Source of the DNA: Tissierellia bacterium
GTDB taxonomy: Bacteria > Bacillota_A > Clostridia > Tissierellales > Peptoniphilaceae
Length of the DNA stretch: 10,732 bases
NCBI GenBank assembly: GCA_012513395.1
Contig: JAAZCH010000068.1
Location: 1-10,732, forward strand
Direction of reading: 5' to 3'
Both the position numbers and the translations under genes were made by a program. The notes under the pieces were generated by a model, which saw only the letters and a program-made list of their open reading frames with translations, searched no databases and was not told where the DNA came from. Shown here piece by piece: positions 6,566-10,732 of the stretch (its first letter is position 1; every line of letters starts with the position of its first letter).

Positions 6566-8170
6566 CTAAAGAGAAGGTCCCGCAGTTGCGAGTTTTTTTA
6601 CATCTGGATTATCTTCATATTTTGAGAAGTTTTCTTTAAAAAGCTTGGCTAAATTTTTGGCTTTTTCTTCCCATAAATCAGCATTGGGATAAGTATCTCT
6701 AGGATCTAAAATTTTTGAATCTACATTTGGCAATGTCATAGGAATTTCTAGGTTAAAGTATGGTATGACTTTTTTGGAAGCATCTTCAATAGAGCCATCC
6801 AAAATTGCATCTATAATACCACGAGTATCTTTTATTGAGATTCTGCTACCATTACCATTCCAACCTGTGTTGACTAAATATGCCTTAGCACCACTTTTTT
6901 CCATTCTTTTAACTAATTCTTCAGCATATTTTATTGGCTCTAAAAGTAAAAAAGCCAATCCAAAACACGGAGAAAATGTTGGCGTAGGTTTTGTGATTCC
7001 TCGCTCTGTACCAGCTAATTTTGCTGTGAAACCTGAGAGAAAATAATACTTAGTCTGCTCTGGTGTCAATATTGATACAGGTGGTAACACTCCGAAAGCA
7101 TCTGCAGACAGGAAGATTACATTATTTGCTTCAGGGCCTGCAGAAATTGGTCTTACAATATTTTCGATGTGATTAATGGGGTACGAAACTCGAGTATTTT
7201 CTGTCACACTTTGATCATTAAAATCTATTTTTCCTTTTGAATCTAGAGTAACATTTTCCAGTAATGCATCTCTACGAATTGCACCATAGATTTCTGGCTC
7301 TGAATCCTTATCTAGATTAATGACCTTAGCGTAACATCCACCTTCAAAATTGAATATTCCTTCATCATCCCACCCGTGTTCATCATCACCTATTAATAAA
7401 CGGTTTGGATCAGTTGAAAGTGTAGTTTTTCCAGTACCTGAAAGTCCAAAGAAAATTGCAGTGTTTTCCCCATTCAAATCGGTATTTGCAGAACAGTGCA
7501 TAGAAGCTATACCTTGCAAAGGAAGATAATAATTCATTACTGCAAACATTCCTTTTTTCATTTCTCCACCATACCAGGTGTTTACTATAATCTGTTCCTT
7601 GGAGGTTAGGTTAAACATTACTGCAGTTTCGGAATTAAGGCCTAGCTCTTTATAATTGGGAATACTCGCCTTTGAAGCATTATATACTATAAAATCAGGT
7701 TCGAAATTTTCTAGTTCTTCATCAGTCGGTTTAATAAACATATTAGTAACAAAATGTGCTTGCCAAGCTATTTCTACTATAAATCTTATGGACATTCTAG
7801 TATCTTTATTAGCTCCACAAAAAGCATCTACAACAAAAAGTTTCCCATTTGAAAGTTCATCTAATGCAATTTTTTTAACTGAATCCCAAACTTCTTTGCT
7901 CACAGGTTTATTATCATTTGGATGATCCTCTGATGTCCACCATATAGTGTCTTTTGTCGTTTCATCTTTTACAATAAATTTATCTTTTGGAGAACGCCCC
8001 GTATATATACCAGTCATAACATTAACAGCACCCAATTCACTTACTTGACCCTTTTCAAAACCTTCAAGATTTTCTTTTGTTTCTTCCAAAAAAAGTAATT
8101 CATAGGAAGGATTATGTATAATTTCTGTAGTCCCAGTAATGCCGTATTTCTCTAAATTTAGTTTTTTCAA
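6566..8170 (-). CDS. pckA: Phosphoenolpyruvate carboxykinase (ATP type)
   Basis: This cytoplasmic enzyme interconverts oxaloacetate plus ATP with PEP, CO2 and ADP. It serves gluconeogenesis, or in fermenters the reverse, ATP-forming CO2 fixation. Numbered from the start chosen here (534 residues, family about 530-540): GRSPKDKF near 58-65 with substrate Arg59, [10 protein letters not shown] near 200-209 with the metal-binding lysine, His225 in MHCSAN, the kinase P-loop [11 protein letters not shown] (242-252), the kinase-2 motif IGDDEHGW (260-267), Arg327 in NTRVSYP, and GTERG (387-391). The start is TTG at 8170, because AAAGGAG (8179-8185) sits 8 nt upstream; an in-frame ATG at 8212 lacks a ribosome binding site and lies beside the predicted transcription start. 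The gene and its promoter lie between two copies of the nfnB/dehydrogenase junction, which suggests it arrived there secondarily. The coding sequence itself looks intact. Confidence 0.96.
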   Translation of the reverse strand: MKKLNLEKYGITGTTEIIHNPSYELLFLEETKENLEGFEKGQVSELGAVNVMTGIYTGRSPKDKFIVKDETTKDTIWWTSEDHPNDNKPVSKEVWDSVKKIALDELSNGKLFVVDAFCGANKDTRMSIRFIVEIAWQAHFVTNMFIKPTDEELENFEPDFIVYNASKASIPNYKELGLNSETAVMFNLTSKEQIIVNTWYGGEMKKGMFAVMNYYLPLQGIASMHCSANTDLNGENTAIFFGLSGTGKTTLSTDPNRLLIGDDEHGWDDEGIFNFEGGCYAKVINLDKDSEPEIYGAIRRDALLENVTLDSKGKIDFNDQSVTENTRVSYPINHIENIVRPISAGPEANNVIFLSADAFGVLPPVSILTPEQTKYYFLSGFTAKLAGTERGITKPTPTFSPCFGLAFLLLEPIKYAEELVKRMEKSGAKAYLVNTGWNGNGSRISIKDTRGIIDAILDGSIEDASKKVIPYFNLEIPMTLPNVDSKILDPRDTYPNADLWEEKAKNLAKLFKENFSKYEDNPDVKKLATAGPSL

Positions 8171-8210
8171 ATCAAAATCTCCTTTCAAATTACATAATAT
8201 ACCCCTAAAC

Positions 8211-8232
8211 ATAATTACTGTTAATTATATCA
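8211..8232 (-). promoter_or_regulatory. pckA promoter with overlapping inverted repeat
   Basis: On the - strand TGATATAAT (8224-8232) is a consensus extended -10. Transcription would begin near 8217 and give a leader of about 45 nt. ATAATTA (8211-8217) and TAATTAT (8222-8228) form a perfect 7-bp inverted repeat with a 4-nt spacer, overlapping the -10 and the start site, where a repressor would act. The repeat is all A-T and could be chance. No good -35 is seen. Confidence 0.5.
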
Positions 8233-8295
8233 TGAAAAAGTAAACCGAAAGCATTTCTAGCAAAATAAATATAAATTAATACTATTTCTAATTTT

Positions 8296-8377
8296 TAAAA
8301 TAAAATTGGAAGGCATTTTAGGCGAAAGGAGATATTGTAACATAATCAGCCACTGTAATTTTTAATAATATGATTAA
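8296..8377 (+). pseudogene. Decayed relic of the nfnB 3' end
   Basis: This stretch lies upstream of pckA and matches the last part of nfnB. The block encoding GVFAGGDIVTGSATVI in nfnB (6374-6427) aligns with 8306-8360 at about 80 percent, with a one-base insertion near 8318 that shifts the frame. A net 52 nt of nfnB (about 6430-6482) is missing. The final codons, including Asp-stop, are then identical (8367-8377) and run into the same terminator stem. No ribosome binding site or open frame remains. It cannot make a functional protein. Confidence 0.85.
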
Positions 8378-8431
8378 ATAAAAATCTGGTCATTTAATAT
8401 CGACCAGATTTTATTTATACTATTCTATTTT
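8306..8431 (+). repeat. Right copy of duplicated nfnB/dehydrogenase junction
   Basis: Direct repeat of 6374-6557. Here the dehydrogenase side is functional (the gene ends at 8415) and the nfnB side is decayed. It is shorter than the left copy because of the 52-nt deletion, and its terminator loop has shrunk from 17 to 10 nt. Confidence 0.85.
8381..8412. terminator. Terminator of the lrgAB-dehydrogenase operon
   Basis: AAAATCTGGTC (8381-8391) and GACCAGATTTT (8402-8412) form a perfect 11-bp stem with a 10-nt loop, 2 nt beyond the dehydrogenase stop. T-rich sequence (TTTATT) continues on the - strand. The stem is the same as the nfnB/pckA terminator at 6500-6540, as part of the duplicated junction. 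Confidence 0.85.
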
Positions 8432-9368
8432 GCAAAACTCCATCTTGAAATTTTTGTAAATTATCTACGGCAGTATCTAGGATTCTTTCTAGGGCTTCTT
8501 TTGCCAGCCATGCCATATGGGGAGTAATTATTATATTTTTTGCATTTAACAATGGGTTATTTTCTTCGATGGGCTCTACACTTACAGTATCTACTCCAGC
8601 TCCAGCAATCCAATCATTGTTAAGTGCATTTGCCAAATCACTTTCGTTTACAAGTCCACCCCTAGACATATTCAATAAATATGCCGTTGGTTTCATTTGT
8701 TTTAAGAAAATTTCGTTGACCATTTGGTAATTGTCTTCGGTTAAATTGCAATGAAGGGATACGAAGTCTGATTCTTTTAATAATTTTTCTAAAGATACAA
8801 ATTCAACTCCATCTTCAATTCTATAATTTCCCTTTCTATCTAGGACAAGTACATTCATCCTGAATGCTTTTGCGATTTCAGAAACTCTTTGTCCAATTTT
8901 TCCAAAACCAATAATTCCCAAAGTTTTTCCATTTAAATCAAATTGAGGAGTTAGGTTGAAGCAAAAACTATTTTTTTCTTGCCACATGCCTTCCTTAACA
9001 GCTTGGTAGTGGAGTTCGTATCGTCTTGCCAAGCTGAGCATCATTCCAAAAGTAAATTCAGCCACAGTATCCGTTCCATAAGAAGGCACATTTGTAACTG
9101 CTATACCTTTTTCCTTTGCATACTGAACATCTACTACATTGTAACCTGTAGCCACAACGCCAATGTATTTTAAATTTTTTGCAGCGTCTAATTCACTTTT
9201 TCCCAAAACCACTTTATTTGTGATAATTGCGTCAGCATCTTTTATTCTGTCTATAGTTTCATCTCGCGAAGTGTTATCATACTTTATAACATTTTCAAAA
9301 ACATCAAACACAGACCATTGTTTCTCTGTGATTATGTGATTTAACATATCCAAAATTACTATTTTCAT
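8415..9368 (-). CDS. D-2-hydroxyacid dehydrogenase (glycerate/hydroxypyruvate reductase-like)
   Basis: This 317-residue NAD(P)-dependent cytoplasmic enzyme belongs to the D-isomer 2-hydroxyacid dehydrogenase family, which reduces 2-oxo acids such as hydroxypyruvate, glyoxylate or pyruvate. The split substrate domain (about 1-100 and 290-317) surrounds a Rossmann domain with GIIGFGKIGQ (151-160). Asp177 at the end of the second strand favours NAD(H) over NADP(H). The catalytic triad is visible: Arg236 (NMSRGG), Glu265 (VSVEP) and His284 (TPHMAW). The GVVATGYNVVD segment (70-80) resembles glycerate-dehydrogenase members more than D-lactate dehydrogenases, but the substrate is not certain. The ATG follows AGGTGG (9373-9378) closely, and the gene begins 16 nt after the lrgB stop, so it is the third gene of an lrgA-lrgB operon. 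A remnant of its 3' end lies across pckA at 6541-6557. Confidence 0.92.
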   Translation of the reverse strand: MKIVILDMLNHIITEKQWSVFDVFENVIKYDNTSRDETIDRIKDADAIITNKVVLGKSELDAAKNLKYIGVVATGYNVVDVQYAKEKGIAVTNVPSYGTDTVAEFTFGMMLSLARRYELHYQAVKEGMWQEKNSFCFNLTPQFDLNGKTLGIIGFGKIGQRVSEIAKAFRMNVLVLDRKGNYRIEDGVEFVSLEKLLKESDFVSLHCNLTEDNYQMVNEIFLKQMKPTAYLLNMSRGGLVNESDLANALNNDWIAGAGVDTVSVEPIEENNPLLNAKNIIITPHMAWLAKEALERILDTAVDNLQKFQDGVLQNRIV

Positions 9369-9384
9369 AAAACCACCTCGTATC

Positions 9385-10068
9385 CTATCCCATAATATTC
9401 ATAACAATTGGCAAAACTATTGCGGTTATGATTCCAGCGATTGCTATAGAGAGTCCGCTTAGAGCGCCTTCTATTTCGCCCATTTCTATTGCCTTTGCAG
9501 TTCCTGAGGCGTGACTGGTGGTTCCTATGGCTACGCCTTTTGCTACAGGATCTTTTACGTTAAATATTTTAAAAATAGTTGGGGCTAGAATGGCTCCAGA
9601 AATTCCTCTTAACGCAATCGAAATAGATACGATTGCTCCTAATCCGCCTATTTGTTCAGTCAATGGTATTGCAATAGCGGTGGTGATGGATTGAGATACT
9701 AACGAAAGTTTAAGTTGTTCGCTCACTCCAAATAAATTTGCAAGTAAAATTACACTTACTATTGCTGTCACTGCTCCTGCGAGGACTCCTACTAGAACAG
9801 GAATTAAGTTTTTCTTTAAAGTTTCTAAATTTTTATATAATGGCACTATCAATGATACTGTTGCAGGTGCTACAAAAAACGTGACGTAATTGGCTCCGAC
9901 TTTATATTCGTCGTAGCTAATCCCTGTAACTTTCATCAACACTACACATGTAATTATTCCTACGAAAATCGGGTTTAAAAGTGGCTGATTATATTTTTTT
10001 GAAAGCCACATTCCCAGTAAATAACCTATGAGCGTAAACATCACTCCGTAATATGGACTGCTGTTCAT
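9385..10068 (-). CDS. lrgB: LrgB family membrane protein
   Basis: This 227-residue polytopic membrane protein belongs to the LrgB/CidB/YohK family. Hydrophobic helices span most of the length. Family motifs are NPIFVGII (32-39), the GANYVTFFVAPATVSLIVPLY stretch (58-78), SQSITTAIAIPL (125-136) and GTTSHASGTAKAIEMGE (182-198). LrgAB proteins were first described as murein-hydrolase (antiholin-like) regulators in Staphylococcus. Homologues act as pyruvate transporters (B. subtilis PftAB) and, as a fused protein in plant plastids, as the glycolate/glycerate carrier PLGG1. Its ATG overlaps the lrgA stop as ATGA, so the two are translationally coupled. The dehydrogenase immediately downstream favours a transport role for a small organic acid here, which is inference from context. 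Confidence 0.93.
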   Translation of the reverse strand: MNSSPYYGVMFTLIGYLLGMWLSKKYNQPLLNPIFVGIITCVVLMKVTGISYDEYKVGANYVTFFVAPATVSLIVPLYKNLETLKKNLIPVLVGVLAGAVTAIVSVILLANLFGVSEQLKLSLVSQSITTAIAIPLTEQIGGLGAIVSISIALRGISGAILAPTIFKIFNVKDPVAKGVAIGTTSHASGTAKAIEMGEIEGALSGLSIAIAGIITAIVLPIVMNIMG

Positions 10069-10415
10069 GACTTCATCACCTTTTGTATTAAGGACACAAC
10101 TGTTCCAGTAACTCCCATGGTTATGAACATTGAAAGAAGTACAATTCCTGCAAATTTCAACAAGTCAGCTTGTATTAATCCATAAACATTGACAATTGCC
10201 ACACTTGGTGGGATTAAGAAAAATTGCATATTGTCTAGTAATCCGCCACTTGCAATGGCTACGTCGTCTACTTTTACTATTTTAAAATTTAGTGCAATAA
10301 AAAAATAAATCATTCCGTAAACCGTTTCAGGTATTGGAAAGGCAATAAATAATTTGGTAATGCTCCCTAAGAGCAGACAGAAAAATATTATTCCAAATTC
10401 TTTTATTATTTTCAA
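10065..10415 (-). CDS. lrgA: LrgA/CidA family membrane protein
   Basis: This 116-residue small hydrophobic protein has about four predicted membrane helices and fits the LrgA/CidA/YohJ family in size and pattern. Visible are FPIPETVYGMIYFF (26-39), equivalent to the family's PIPGSVIGM-type segment, and the LLDNMQFFLIPPSVAIVNVYG region (59-79), equivalent to the family's F-PA/P-VG-M block. The start is TTG, 5 nt after GGGAGGAG (10421-10428). It is the first gene of the lrgA-lrgB-dehydrogenase operon and would form a complex with LrgB in the membrane. In Firmicutes such operons are often controlled by a LytST two-component system. I see neither a lytST gene nor a clear LytTR site here, so regulation is unknown. 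Confidence 0.9.
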   Translation of the reverse strand: MKIIKEFGIIFFCLLLGSITKLFIAFPIPETVYGMIYFFIALNFKIVKVDDVAIASGGLLDNMQFFLIPPSVAIVNVYGLIQADLLKFAGIVLLSMFITMGVTGTVVSLIQKVMKS

Positions 10416-10449
10416 ATTATCTCCTCCCTAAAATTTTGAAATTAATACT

Positions 10450-10458
10450 ATCATATCA
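10450..10458 (-). promoter_or_regulatory. Candidate extended -10 of the lrgAB operon
   Basis: On the - strand this reads TGATATGAT, one base from the TGATATAAT motif used elsewhere in the window, 35 nt before the lrgA start. No clear -35 is seen. Confidence 0.4.
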
Positions 10459-10550
10459 AAAAATCTAATATTAAGCCATTTTATTAATAATATATCTAGA
10501 TAAATCCACCAAGGAAATAAACTCAAATGACATTTGCAAATTTTCCCTAA

Positions 10551-10559
10551 TGATATAAA
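10551..10559 (+). promoter_or_regulatory. Candidate extended -10 of the zinc-ribbon gene
   Basis: TGATATAAA carries the TGN extension and a near-consensus TATAAA, 22 nt before the ATG. This makes the region between 10416 and 10580 a divergent promoter region; the rest of it is AT-rich with nothing else convincing. Confidence 0.4.
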
Positions 10560-10580
10560 ATATCTTTATAGAGGTTAATT

Positions 10581-10732
10581 ATGTTTTTTATTTTTGGGAT
10601 TAATACGAAACAAGAAAAGTTGAATTTTGACGAGTTAAAGATCTGCAAAGTTTGTGGCTCTTATGGTCGTTATGAAGTTTATTTGGAATACACTGCTTTG
10701 AGTTTATTTTTTATTCCCGTTTTTAAATGGGG
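10581..10732 (+). CDS. Zinc-ribbon protein, N-terminal part (cut by window edge)
   Basis: An ATG at 10581 follows GAGG (10571-10574) at 6 nt and the frame stays open to the window end, giving 50 full codons. The protein begins MFFIFGIN, then has ICKVCG (one CxxC pair, half of a zinc ribbon), then RYEVYLEYTALSLFFIPVFKW. This matches my memory of a family of small zinc-ribbon proteins in low-GC Firmicutes that begin MFFIFGI, carry a CxxC near residue 25 and contain a hydrophobic FFIP-FKWG stretch. The second cysteine pair would lie outside the window. Its function is unknown. It is divergent from lrgA. Confidence 0.75.
   Translation, partial: MFFIFGINTKQEKLNFDELKICKVCGSYGRYEVYLEYTALSLFFIPVFKW

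Noticed and set aside
8306..8412. The repeated nfnB-end/terminator read as a mobile element or regulatory RNA
   Set aside because: There is no transposase, no terminal inverted repeats and no short target duplication. The similarity follows nfnB codons, the stop and the terminator, so a gene-end duplication explains it better.
10466..10502. Short inverted repeats upstream of lrgA (TATTAA/TTAATA and TATCTAGATA)
   Set aside because: They are 6-10 nt and nearly all A-T, and expected often by chance in this AT-rich spacer. They do not match a LytTR-type site that I recognise.

Overview
The window is about one-third GC. Most genes open with strong AGGAGG-type ribosome binding sites, and four of them start with TTG or GTG. 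Together with the gene set this points to a low-GC anaerobic Firmicute. A Tissierellia/Peptoniphilaceae-like amino-acid fermenter is the best guess, but this is inference from gene content and style, not a sequence match. I see no rRNA, tRNA, CRISPR array, insertion sequence or phage gene. The region looks like ordinary chromosomal metabolism, with one clear scar of past rearrangement.

Layout. Positions 1-84 hold the last 27 codons of a membrane protein. glyA (serine hydroxymethyltransferase, + strand) follows and converges on a gene for a single-pass membrane-anchored protein of unknown function (- strand), with a shared hairpin between them. A ybaK/ebsC-type Cys-tRNA(Pro) deacylase gene is divergent from the anchored-protein gene. 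Then come an M20D amidohydrolase with its own terminator and the overlapping pair nfnA-nfnB, which encodes the electron-bifurcating NADH-dependent ferredoxin:NADP+ oxidoreductase. On the - strand follow ATP-type PEP carboxykinase (pckA), and further right an operon lrgA-lrgB-D-2-hydroxyacid dehydrogenase transcribed leftward. The right edge cuts a small zinc-ribbon protein gene (+ strand).

How the genes may work together. GlyA supplies one-carbon units and interconverts serine and glycine. NfnAB balances NADH, NADPH and reduced ferredoxin. PckA links oxaloacetate and PEP. LrgAB-type proteins in other organisms move pyruvate, glycolate or glycerate, and the dehydrogenase in the same operon belongs to the family that reduces such 2-oxo acids. 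The set fits an anaerobe handling C2-C4 organic acids, but each unit appears to be transcribed separately.

Most notable observation. pckA with its promoter lies between two direct copies of the nfnB/dehydrogenase convergent junction. The left copy has intact nfnB, the terminator stem and a 17-nt remnant of the dehydrogenase 3' end. The right copy has an intact dehydrogenase, the same terminator stem and a decayed relic of the nfnB 3' end (frameshift plus 52-nt net deletion). This implies nfnB and the dehydrogenase gene were once directly convergent and that pckA arrived between them with duplication of the junction. I found no convincing new defence, mobile or regulatory system.
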